DNA of 62,000 nucleotides from Antedon mediterranea (lineage: Eukaryota > Echinodermata > Crinoidea > Comatulida > Antedonidae): the NCBI RefSeq assembly GCF_964355755.1, contig NC_092679.1, positions 21,421,432-21,483,431 of the forward strand, given 5' to 3'. The translations under genes and the position numbers were made by a program. Below, piece after piece: positions 1 to 12,800 of the stretch. The first letter of the stretch is position 1. The number at the start of each line of letters is the position of its first letter. The notes under the pieces are model-generated. The model did no database searches. It saw only the letters and a program-made list of their open reading frames with translations, and was not told where the DNA came from.

Positions 1-482
1 TGTTATGAAGAACATTCTGAAATACTTAACAAAACGAAATCATTTATTGATTGTTATATTTGACTAACATAAAACACTGCAACTGATAACTACGGTACTG
101 AACAAATATGTCAACAAAAGTCTAAATTTCAATTGTATACACACACACAATAACAATTTCCTATAAGCATACTTATTACGTACATTGGGTATGATAACGA
201 AATCATAATTTAGTTATGGCAGATTTAGAGGCTGAATTTCGATCACCTTTACACTCTATTAAATTATGAATGTTAATGTCCTTTATTAGTATTATTATTT
301 AAACACATTACGCCCGGGCCATAACCATATCCCCTACACCCACCTGATCGCATGTGAAAAATCAATTATATATATACATTGGTTGTTCTATTGTAAATCT
401 GATATTGTTCAATGACCCATTCATGGAGCAGAAATGCGTGAGATGTATAATAATGAACAGATAACGGTGTTTCTCTTTTTAG
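1..482 (+). other. intron of gene 1 (window starts inside it)
   Basis: No coding exon is seen. The first ~100 bases resemble the gene 2 intron near 21700-21790 (a shared run starting TGTTATGAAGAA), and the stretch before 482 resembles the sequences before the gene 2 CUB exon and its broken copy. This places the window start in the intron between a linker exon and a CUB exon, so gene 1 continues upstream. Confidence 0.6.
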
Positions 483-833
483 GTCCTTCACAGCCAAATA
501 TAACCGAAACATTTCTCTGTGGAAATGAAACCCACATCATAACATCGCCTGGATATCCAAACCAATATGGAAACAACCAGTACATCGAATGGCCATTCAC
601 TACTCACGTCGGAAGCTTGCTCTCTGTAGAATTCTACGATTTTGATCTTGAGGGATGGTGCGACTATGTCACTATTTACAGTGACGGAGGAATTATTGGT
701 AGATTTAGTGGTTCCAGTACGCCACCAATAACCATATCTACCAACAACACAATTAAGATAGTCTTCACCACAGATGGTAGTGTGGTAGAGAACGGATTTC
801 AGGCTAAAGTACGTGTTTATCCTGAAGCTCCAG
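483..833 (+). CDS. gene 1 exon: CUB domain 1
   Basis: One 351-base phase 1-1 exon after a TTTTTAG acceptor, ending CCAG before GTAGGT. CUB hallmarks are FLCGNET, SPGYP, the core strand SVEFYDFDLE, DYVTIYSDG and FTTDGS; the last two resemble the acidic calcium-site residues of cbCUB domains. Cysteines are only the N-terminal FLC and an extra GWC just before DYV, so the usual four-cysteine pattern is absent. Confidence 0.85.
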
Positions 834-3800
834 GTAGGTATACATTCATATTATGGAGTTTAATATGTATTATTTCCTGCGCATGTCAGATTGGACATAC
901 TTTTACCGGACAAAAGGACCGTGAATTTCGTCCTTTTTAATTGAATGTGAACTGGAGACATCAAATCTCCCTCAGCCTTTAAAGTATGGCTCTTCTAGAT
1001 GGCAGGAAATTGCACTCTCATATATTTTTCAGAGGGAAGATCCCTCAAATGGCCGAGCGGTTAAGGCAGGGGCGCCGTTTACCGTACCTAAAGAGCCAAC
1101 AACATCGGCAAGGGTTCGAAGCTGACTCGCTCCTAGTTCTGGTGGTGGAACAAGGCTTCTCGGATAAGGACTAAAACCGTGGAGGTCCAGTGTACACAGT
1201 TATAACCTGTGTGTACTTTAAAGAACCCAGTTCATTATTCGAAAAAGTAGGGGGTTACCCCGGTGAACTAGTTCACAAAATAGCCCCTGTATCAAGGGGA
1301 TTACCACCTATCTGACAGGACAGTGATTAATTCACTATTGGTAATCCTTGGCCACATTGCCTAAAGACATAAACAAAAAAATAAAAAATACCCCTCTGTC
1401 TTTTCCTACCGTAGCGTTAACCCACATCTTGTTATTATTATTATATAAATTCTTCCGAATGGAGGACAGTGATAGAATAGATTTTCAAAAATTAAGTTTT
1501 CAAAAGTGAATGTTTGAGAAGGTGAGAACACGGTGTGTGTTTTTCAATTTATTTTTGTTACACTTCATCGATCATCTGAGCGAAATTTCTTCAATCCACA
1601 GATGGTTTTTGTTCTGATTTCAACAATGGATTTTCTGGCTGGAATCATTCTTATAGTTACAATCATTGGATGAGATCCTCTGAAAGACAAAGACATTATA
1701 ACGACAGCGATTTAGGAAACCGTTACTCAGGATCAGGTAAAACTATATACAAGTAAATGTCTTTGTTGCTACCCATTATAATAATTATTCTAGATTACAT
1801 ATTACACCGATAGCTTTATCGAACGATCATATTTTTACGGCATTGGCTTGACATAGTCTACGGCTTAATATAGTTAGTTTCACGAAGCTTTGTTCATCAA
1901 CAGAATATCACCGAAATCGTTGTGAAGGTTTATTCATTAAATTGTACTTTCAGATAATTATTTCATCTATGTTGCAAGCAACTACGGTGAAATTGGATCC
2001 GAATATGGCAATCTTGACAGTCCATATCTACCAGACAGATGGAATGAAGTGTGCCTTAGATTTTATTATTACATGAGTGAAGATGTTAATCAATACATTT
2101 ATGTATATGAGTATTCTAACTACGGAGGACATAGAGTGTTCACTGAGTATGCTGATTATAGTCGACAATGGAAGTCTGCAAGTGTTACTATCAATACTTC
2201 CAATAAATATAATTCTTACTTGAGAATTATCGGTAGAGCACATAGTACCTTTTATTACGATACAGAAGAGATAATTGCTGTTGACGATATTTATATTAGT
2301 GAAGGCGCATGCTCAGATTATCCAGGTAAGTAGGACAAACAGTTATACTATTATGCAAACGCCAATGAATCCAAGACAGTACATAAACAATGTTTAAATA
2401 AGTGAACACTGGAACTATAAAATATATTATATAACACCCAAATAAATTCCTGTAATTTGATTGGACGATTGTGGGTCAAATAGCGTTCAATAGTACGCAC
2501 TATTTAACGATCGTTAAATAGTACTTGTTAGTACTTACTTACAATGCAAAAAGTCGTTTAATTATCACTAAAGTTGTTTATTGAACTTTTTGTCTATAGA
2601 AGTACCTTTCACTACAGATACTGCTACTGAATGGGCTACCACAACCGGTAAGTTAATGTTCGTTCATAGTAAACAGCCTAATCCAAGAATAACGAAACAC
2701 AATCGTCGGACGACGATCTGTGCAAAGTTATAGCATAAAAATACACAAATAAGATCTAACCCATACAGTACACACACATAAACCAATGATGTAACAACTG
2801 AACACTAGAACTATAATATGATTCCATATCTTAGGACTTCAACTAAATGATATACATCATTAATATTGATAAATGACCTTTTTAAATGTCCAATTAGGCC
2901 TAGTAATTTACAGTAAAATAGTTGCTATTTCCTAAACATATTCACAAAATTAGTTTTATATAATATCTTGCCTGTAGATAAACCTTTCACTATAACAGAT
3001 ACAGTTACTGAATGGGCTAGAACAACCGGTAAGTTTAATTTTGTTTGATTGTATAAAACAGATATGTTAGAGGCCTAATCTAATAATTACTGTTGTAGGT
3101 TCGTAAAACACTTTGCTAGGACGAGGATTCAATGAGTGAATATCAGAACTATAGAACATTAACTAAATTTTTAATTTGAACATTGAGTAAAATAGTTGTT
3201 ATTTCCTAAACATATTCACAAAATTAGTTTTATATAATATCTTGCCTGTAGATAAACATTTCACTACAGATACGGTTACTGAATGGGCTAGAACAACCGG
3301 TAAGTTTAATTTTGTTTGATATGATATGTTAGAGGCCTAATCTAATAATTACTGTTGTAGGTTCGTAAAACACTTTGCTAGGACGCGGATTCAATGAGTG
3401 AATATCAGAACTATAGAATATTAACTAAATTTTTAATTTGAACATTGAAGTTGGTACATTACAAATTAACAAGTGTTTTTTTCAATTATAACTTCTTGTC
3501 TAAAAGATGAGCCTTCCACAGATGCGGTTACTGAATGGACAACCAGAACCTGTAAGTTGAATTCTTTTCAATTTCATATTAAACGGCTGATATAATAGGC
3601 CTAATCCAAGAATTTATTCGTAAAGTTGATTAACTTTGCACTTATAAACCGACCGTATACAAACATACACGAGTATATGAGTATGCTGATAATAGTTAAT
3701 AGAAAAAAATAACCATTGTGCGTACGCACATTCAATCAAGTTGACGCTTATTGGCGACAGGATATATATATTTAGCTGTTTTAATTATGGTAACTAATCG

Positions 3801-6800
3801 AGTAATAATTTGACAATTTCCCATATTTTTGGTAATTATATTTTCTTGATATATTTTAACACATTTTCAAAACAAACTTGTTAATTATTATTAACATTTT
3901 AATTATATGTTTTTTACTAGGCCTAAATTGAAATATCAATAATATGATTTTGATATTTATTTCAAAGATATTTTTGAGTAGAGTTGTCACAAAGGTGCAC
4001 AATTGATAACAGGAAGTCTTGCTAACCTCAAATATTAATGAAGAAACATTTTGTCCGAAGGTCTACGGTAATGAGGTTAAAAACCTGACGGAGTACTGTC
4101 AGTGAGTGGAAGTTTGAAACCTGGAAATCGACAGTTTCTTAATTTTTTTTTTCTTCACTGTCTATGTTTCAGTGCTCACTTTTATGATCAATTTTGTTGT
4201 TTTCATATTATTTGTAGTTAACTCTGAAATACAAACAAATTTCCAGTATGGATTTGATGGTTGGACTCAAGAATATGGTGATGATTTTGATTGGTCACGC
4301 AACAACGGCTCTACTTCATCATCTAACACTGGACCAACAAACGGACATTCTGGTTATGGTTGTAAGTTAGAAGAATTATAAGGTCTATGGTGACCATTTG
4401 TATAGTTGTGGTACACCATGTGATTACTTTTTAGATAAGAGCCAAGTAAAAAGTGTTTACGTTTTGGAAAAATTATTTACTTGATATTAGAATAACACAG
4501 TGTATTTGTTTACTTTTACACATAGCTGATTATTATGTTTATATTGAAACATCATCTCCAAGAAATAATAGAGATTCAGCTCGCCTAAGAAGTCCAAGGA
4601 TACCAGAAAGGCAAGGTCTATCCTTATCATTTTACTATCACATGTACGGAGATACAATGGGAACACTCAACGTTTACAGAACATCAAACTTAGGTGACCA
4701 ATTGTTATGGTCAAGAAATGGTAACCAAAGCAATGTGTGGCATGCTGGTACAGTTCAATTCGCACACAATGGTTATGGAAACAACTACATTATATTCGAA
4801 GGCATTAGAGGAAGTTCGTTCACTGGGGATATTGCAATTGATGATATTTACATTGGTGGTAAGTATAAATACTGTGGGCCTATTTGTATATAATTTTTTT
4901 TTTTACTTTTATGGGTGCTTCCCACTCTCATAGTGTACGGTACATCCATAATTTAATTTGTTTATATATAAAACGGGTAAATGATATATGATTATTAAGT
5001 AGATTTGATTAAAGCTTTCAGCTCTCTCTTCAATAGTAAATTGAAACCTATAAGTAGGCCTACTACAATTTTACAACAATGTTTTACAACATTACTACCG
5101 TATTTGACTATATTAATATTGCCCAATAGTATTCCAGTAACCATGTTTTGTTTATGCATACAAGATTTTATTACCGCAACTGGAAATTACTATTTTTTAG
5201 AACGTCACAACCAAATTAATTATTCATAAATTCATCTCATTATTTTAACTATAGGCCTACATTTTGTGGCATACTTCTTTCTCTTTCTATGCATGATGTA
5301 TCATAAAAATTTAGTGAGTCTGTGTAATATGTGTACTATATATGCATTAAATAATAAACTTTTAGTTTTTGTTCATGCCTCTTATTACAGATCGTATACC
5401 ATTCACTGCAATACCAACCTCTACAGATGATCACCCTACAGCTTCATCAACAGGTAGGTAACTCGCATCTATAATGCGACACAATAAAGGGTCTTTCACA
5501 CCTGTTCCGGCACGGTTCCGGTCCGGCGAATCGAACATCAATGTTTCGTTTTCACTACGCTCCACGCGGCTATGCGCCAATCAATATGCGCGTAGGCGCG
5601 TGAAAACGAAACATTAACGTCCGATTAGATTTTCCGGAGCCGGACCGGAACCTTGCCGGAACGGGAGTGAAATACCCTTAAGGAAGGACACAAAAGCATG
5701 TCACGCTTACTGTTGATAGTCCTGGTACGCATGCGTTAACCCTCTGTCTATTAGCTAGTTTCATTCAAGACAAGTTAGCCCTAATTTAATGTGTCAACGA
5801 AGGCTTCAACGACCAAGTATATTTGTATTTTTCCGTAATGTTATTTCCTTATTTTCTTTATTGGCTTAACAGATTGGCCTGTAACAACACCAAACTATAA
5901 CTGGGAAACAACAAGTCCTTCACAGCCAAATGTAACCAAAACATTTCTTTGTGGCAATAAAACTCAAATAATAACATCTCCTGGATATCCAAATTACTAT
6001 GGAAATAACCAGTACATCGAATGGAAATTTACTACTCACGTCGGAAGCTATCTTTCTGTTGAATTCTACGATTTTGATCTTGAGGGATGTTGCGATTATG
6101 TTACTGTTTATAGTGACGGAGACATGATTGGTAGATTCAGTGGTTCCAGTACACCATCATTAACCATATCTACCAACAACAACATAAAGATAGTCTTCAC
6201 CACAGATGGTAGTGTGGTAGAGAAAGGATTTCAGGCTGATGTATATGTATACCCTGAATCTCCAGGTATGTTTACCCTGAATCTCCAGGTATGTGTACCC
6301 TGAATCTTCAGGTATGTGTACGCTGAATTTCCAGGAAGGTGTACCCTGAATCTCCAGGTATGTGTACCCTGAATCTCCAGGTATGTGTACCCTGAATCTC
6401 CAGGTATGTGTACGCTGAATCTCCAGGTATGTATACCCTGAATCTCCAGGTATGTGTACCCTGAATCTCCAGGTATGTTTACCTTGAATCTCCAGGAAGG
6501 TGTATTCATCTTTTGGAGTTAAATGTACTACTGTATTTCCTTTTTACTGACATGGCGCATGTCAAATTGGACGTAATTTGACTGGATGTAGGATCGGAAA
6601 TGTCCTTTAAGCAGCGTAACCCAACACCTGGTTGTTGGTTGAATTTCATAATTTGAATAAAATGATAACGATGTTCATAAAATGTTTCTAAAATCAAACA
6701 AGGCCATATAGGTGGCTGCAGTCGCGTGCTCAAGTTAGTGTTTACCGACCGACCGACCGACATAGTGTGCTGTAGAGTCGCGTTGCATGCGACTAAAAAT

Positions 6801-9800
6801 GTCAAGCAACCGGATTTTCGGTATGTATCTAGATTTCTCCAGAATTGTAGGGAAAGAAGAAATGAAAACAAATTTAAGGTGTGTTTTGCAAACATATAGA
6901 CAGGAGAGAAAACACACACACACACAACATTGATTCTTTATTTCTTTCTTCTTCTTCTCAAAAGGATTTTGTTCTGATTTCAACGATGGATATAATGGTT
7001 GGACTGATTATTACGGTAACAATATATGGATGAGATCTTCCGAAAGATATGATGGTAACAACAATTTAGGAAGCCGTTACTCGGGCTCAGGTAAAATATA
7101 TGAACCAGATAAAACTCTCGTTTTTGGGTAGTCAATCAATACTAATGCCAGAATGCATTCTTTGTTCTGATTATATCAACAAATAGGTCTATCAGATAAA
7201 TTCAAGAAATATCAATTAATGTCGTTAATCTTTATAAGATTAAGGAAATAGAATAAATCAGAAACATCAATTTCACTAAAATTCTTTGTTTTATCAGATG
7301 ATTACTACATCTATGTTGCAAACAATTATGGTCACAGTGGATCGAAATATGGCTATCTTAACAGTCCAATTATACCAGACAGATGGAATGAAGCGTGTCT
7401 TAGATTCTATTACTATATGAGTGGAAATTCAAATCAAGGAATTTATGTATATCATTATGCTGGAAACTACGGGCAATTCGTCTTCACAGTATTTGATGAC
7501 TACAGTCAACGATGGAAGCCTGCCAATGTTACTATCAATACTGTTAATAAATATAATAATTACATGGTATTTCTGGGGATAGCATATGGTACAGAGATAG
7601 TTGCTGTTGACGATATTTATATTAGCGAGGGCGCATGCTCAGATTATCCAGGTATGAGTGTTTATTTACCTTGCAACAACAACATTTATTTAGAAACAGT
7701 TCAAGAAATAAAAGCAGTATATATTAATTATAATAACATAAATGGTAACGTTAAATAATAAATGTTTTAGGGATCAGAAAAAGAAGTAAAAGAACTTGCC
7801 AAATACCAACCCCTAAACAAAAACAACAACAAAACAACTGCATGACAAATTATTAGCTAATAGTACATCTATAAAGTATAATCCTTAAAAAATTCATAAA
7901 TGTTTTTGATATTTCATTTAACAAACAAGAATTAAACCTTGTAACTGTTTATTATTGCAAACATTTTAACTTATTTCAAATAAATTGGTATTAATGGCTT
8001 TATAAAATGCTCTTTAATTTATTATTAATCTTACAAAAATGTTCACTACATTAAAAACAAATTCTTGCTTATAGATGAACCTTCAGCTACAGATGTGGTT
8101 ACTGAATGGGATAGAACAACGGGTAGGTTAAACGGCTGTGATATACTGTATACTTAATCCAATAATTCCCATACTACACTTTTGATTAATTCGTTCTTGT
8201 ACACATGTATTTCTGCATCTCGTGCTGCTTTCAACGACGCAACAGTGCTGCAAACATCGCAGGTTTGATCTCACGCAGGCGGGGGCAAACACAATTATTG
8301 GAAGGGCATTTGCTAAAGCGTGGTTTCCACTAGCGACGCAACGCAAGGACGTAACGCAACGCAAATGAATTGACCAATCACAAGCGATGGCTTATTCGCT
8401 TGTGATTGCTAACCGTCTATAACTTCGCTTGTCATTGGTTAAAACGCTTGCGTTGCGTTTACGTCCTTGCGTTACGTTCAAGTGGGAACCAAGCTTTATG
8501 TTGCGTAGGTTGCGTTACGTTACGTCGCAAGTGGGAACCAAGCTTAAGGGATATTTATATGCGCTTTGACAATTGTCTGTTTTGTACTGTATGTTGTTAT
8601 TTTTTAGATTTGTATATATATATATATATGTACAAATATATATATATATATATTTGTATTAGAATTAAATTTTAAATGGAATTTTGTTATACTTTTTATA
8701 TTATAATGTAAATTTGGCGCAATTCAGATTTTTCTGCCGCTTGTATTTTTAATAAACCATAATTGAATTGAATTCCAGTAGTGCAAAAGTGCAATTACAT
8801 TTATACATCTTACATATTATACGCTTTCGATTGATTAATTGATAATGACTTGTTTTTTTCGAAGAAAGCGAGTTATATACATTATATTTACTTCAACTTT
8901 AAAGATATATTGTCCCCAAAAACATGAAAAATGAAGATTAATTAAATCAGACTTTGAATATGTTATTTGTAGTTTTAATAAGGTTAATCACTTCCGTAGA
9001 AAAAAAAACGATAAAAAAATAATATTTCACTTATAAAATGACAAAATAAATGGTTAAATTTAACCACAAACCCATTGGATGGCAGCCAATTTCACCATTT
9101 TTTGCTTTAATTTACATTTTTTTTCATGTAGGCCTAAGTACATTTTTTTCTTCGATCCAATTTTTGGTCAAAGTGGATAACCATTATGTTACATTAAAAT
9201 GACATATTCACCAAAAAATTGTTTAAGAATTATATTTTCAGGGGACAATACATCTTTAAAATGGAGTTTTATATGAAGTTTAGTTTATTATTATAATCGA
9301 AACATTTAAAAAATCATTTTAGTTTTTTCTGTATCAATACATTTGTTTTTGTCTTGTCTATAGATGTACCTTTCACTTCATCTCCGTTTACTGAATGGCC
9401 TAGAACAACATCAAACGATAACACCGACACAACAACTGGTAAGTTGAAGATATGGCATTCGGCAGATCCCCCCCCCCCCCCCCTCCACATGTGTGATATA
9501 AAGCAGACATTTTCTTTCATTTGAGCGCCGTACATGTACTTTCATAAACACTTTATAAAGGTCATGTTTTTTCTCTCAATTTTTTGTGTAATTTTAGATA
9601 TACGCCCTCCCCTTACGCGGTTGGATATTCCCTCCTTAGTGTTGTTTGAAGTAATGAAGGTGATCCCACTCACATCCACGGCAAACCCTAATATTAATAC
9701 TAAAAGAGCAACTTCTTAAACTCTTTTTTTTTCCAATATAAATTCTACGCATAGAGTGAATCGAGAGTATTTAGTTTGTGACGTGAAAGTTCTGCAACCA

Positions 9801-12800
9801 ATCAGAACTCCAGAATGAAATGTATTCGAGTGAATGGAAAGCATTGATTTTCTTTGTGACGTGAATAGTTTTTCAACCAATTAGAACTCCAGGATTAAAT
9901 TAATTTGTGTGAATCGAGAGCATTGATTTTTTTTTGTAAGGTTTTTCAATCAATCAGAACTCTGGAATGGAAAACAGGTTTATAAACACAATATGAACAC
10001 AACGAAACAACTTTTTGAATAACTATTTTATCTTGACCTCCCCTTTCTTGTTATTAATGAGATTAAAAATGGATAGTAGATTATGTAATTTTATTATGTT
10101 TGTTGTTTTTTATCTAGTTACGCGTAATCCAAATGGTAGCTGTTTTGGTAAATGTGGTGGATACGACCAAGGCTGCTTTTGTGACAACATCTGTGAGGCT
10201 GAACGTGACTGTTGCTCCGATTATTTCTTGCTGTGTGCAAGTAAGATTAGAATGTTTAACAAATTACATAAATATAACTTATGAATACTTTATCAATTAT
10301 TGTAATTGGCGAGTTTCTTTTCTGCTATTGGATGCGTGTTTCATCCCACACAAAACGACTGGGGTAATAGTATTCAGCGCTTAGAAGTTTCAGAACATTA
10401 GGCGCTAAATCCAGGATATTATTATTTATTATTATTATGAAAAAAATATTTAAATATTAAGGGACACTTGGTTATTCAAATGTTATTCAATAATATTCGT
10501 ATTTTTATACAGGTATTTTGATTATGATTTATTATCTTCATTATTTGTATTATAATTCATTCTCATTGCACCATATTTTTTCATTATCACTAATATTATC
10601 ATTATAATTATTTATTTATTTATTATTTAGGTATATTTATTAATATTAGGCATATTATCAATATTTCTATTATCATCATAATTAAGAATGAACGGTACTA
10701 TTAAATAGACCAATACGTAGGGTAAAATTAAATTAATAAGATTAATCCAAATATTACGGTTAGTAAACATTGGCAATGTTTCCATTTTTCTATAATATTA
10801 TCATTATTTAACATTGGATAACAGTGGTGGATCCAGATTTTCCGACTAGTTGGATCAGAATATTGTAAAATGAAAGACTAAACGTATCCTAACGTTTTAT
10901 TTTTGGCATTGTATTTGTTAAACTATAAATCCTGGATCCGCTTATACTGTAGATCCATGACTTGAAAAAGGACCTTCCTAATTTGGAATGTATAGTATAT
11001 TCTATACGGTATTATTAAATATAATCAGTGCACATAATGGTTCACTATCCCATAATAATAATTGTTTTATTTTCTTTTAAAGACAACACTACAGTTTCTA
11101 CTGAACGGCCTACAACAACATCATACTATAACGTAGGAACAACGACCGGTAATTTAGCAGCTTTTAGATAACGTTATACATTTTTATGTCACATATTATT
11201 TTAATCTTACGCTGTGAGACCATATTCTGGTTTTCACGTTTATGACAAAAATCGTTAAATTGAATTTAACGAATAATACTATAAACCATCCATCAATTAC
11301 ATCCCGAAAGACTATAAAAATACTGAGAAACAAAGTTGTTTGTGAAAAAATACGTAAAATGTTTTATCTATATACAATGGTTGAACGTCTGATTCGACTC
11401 TGATCAAAATAATGTTTCTCTAACCAGGTCCTTTCCAACCGAATAATACTGAAACATTTCTTTGTGGAAACGAAACTCAACGAATAACATCGCCTGGATA
11501 TCCAAACCAATATGGAAACAACCAGTACGTCAACTGGACATTCACTACTCACGTTGGAAGTTTGCTGTCTGTTGAATTCTACGATTTCTATCTTGAGAGC
11601 AACTATGATTATGTGACTATTTACAGTGATGGAGAAATGATTGGAAGGTTCACTGGTTCCAATACACCACCAATAACCATATCCACAAATAACATAATAA
11701 CGGTTGTCTTCAGTTCAGATGGCAGTGTGACAAGGAAAGGATTTCAGGCTAATGTGTATGTATACGCAGAAGGTCGAGGTATGTAACGTGCACATCGAAA
11801 CGGACATACTTTAAAAAAAAAAAAATAGAATACTGTTGCTGTTGGCATATTCGGCATAGAGCAAATTTTTCAAAAATATAAAAACATCATACTATATCTA
11901 AAGTTAATTTTCAACTATCAACTCGATCATCTACTTATTAACCTCATTTTAATTATCAGATGGATTTTGTTCTGATTTCAACGATGGATATTCTGGTTGG
12001 TCTCATTATAACAGTTACAATCGGTGGGCGAGATCTTCAGAAAGATATAATGTTGATGATTTAGAAAACCGTTACTCAGGATCAGGTAAAAAATATATCT
12101 TTAAAATTTGATCTATCATTCAATTATACTTTCCTTTATGTTAATAACAATTCGGCCTTATACAAACAATGAATGTTTATGAGTTTAATAGTGAGAATAT
12201 AGAATATATGTTGACTATGATATGTATGTTTACCCATTCACACTCATACCGTAATCCAACAAAGGATACATGGTATTTTAGGCCTTGGCCCTACACACGG
12301 TCGAACGTGTACTGTACTATACGCTACTCGATTCTTAGGCCTACTGTATCATAGCCCATAACATAACCATTCCCCTTAAAACCGCCAGGCGGTGGTTAAC
12401 ATGAGCGTAAAATGTCTATCGTATATCCATTTCGTCGCAGTTAAAGAATGATATAAATACTGTACTTACATTCATACGATTTTCGGGCTCACTGTCACCA
12501 AAGAAAATAAAGTTATATGATGCCACTTCGTGTAGAATGTTATTGACTACCTATCCTAATTTGCATATCAATGTGCCCTCAGTCTACCTACAAGCGCGAT
12601 GCACATAATACAACACAAACGCTCATACAGTAGAAATAAAACAAAAACGTTGTTAAATTGCAATGAGAATGATATAAAATAAATATGTAAATTAATAATG
12701 ATATTTGGATTAATTCTTTCAGATGACTATTACATTTATGTTGCGATCAACTATGGTCAAAGTGGATACAAATATGGTTACATTAACAGTCCATATATAC

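Larger units (their letters stand above)
7652..9363 (+). other. gene 1 introns around linker 8075-8122
   Basis: Apart from the linker exon 8075-8122, this stretch is noncoding. It holds a nested pair of MITE-like elements (~8225-8545), an AT dinucleotide run near 8613-8653 and A/T-rich sequence to 9360. No further exon with matching phase and family sequence was seen. Confidence 0.55.

Noticed and set aside
1047-1130. tRNA-Ser/Leu gene
   Set aside because: A and B boxes are present but the arms do not close into a tRNA, and the same body recurs twice elsewhere; it is the head of a SINE.
4184-4230. Signal peptide (MINFVVFILFVV) starting a separate gene before MAM-A
   Set aside because: The hydrophobic run is the polypyrimidine tract of the intron read as protein; no TATA or shared promoter block precedes it, and exon 4218 has a good acceptor in phase with upstream exons.
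6231-6509. Minus-strand ORF with repeated YTYLEIQG-like units
   Set aside because: It is the reverse reading of the 23-bp donor minisatellite; the period and absence of stops explain it.
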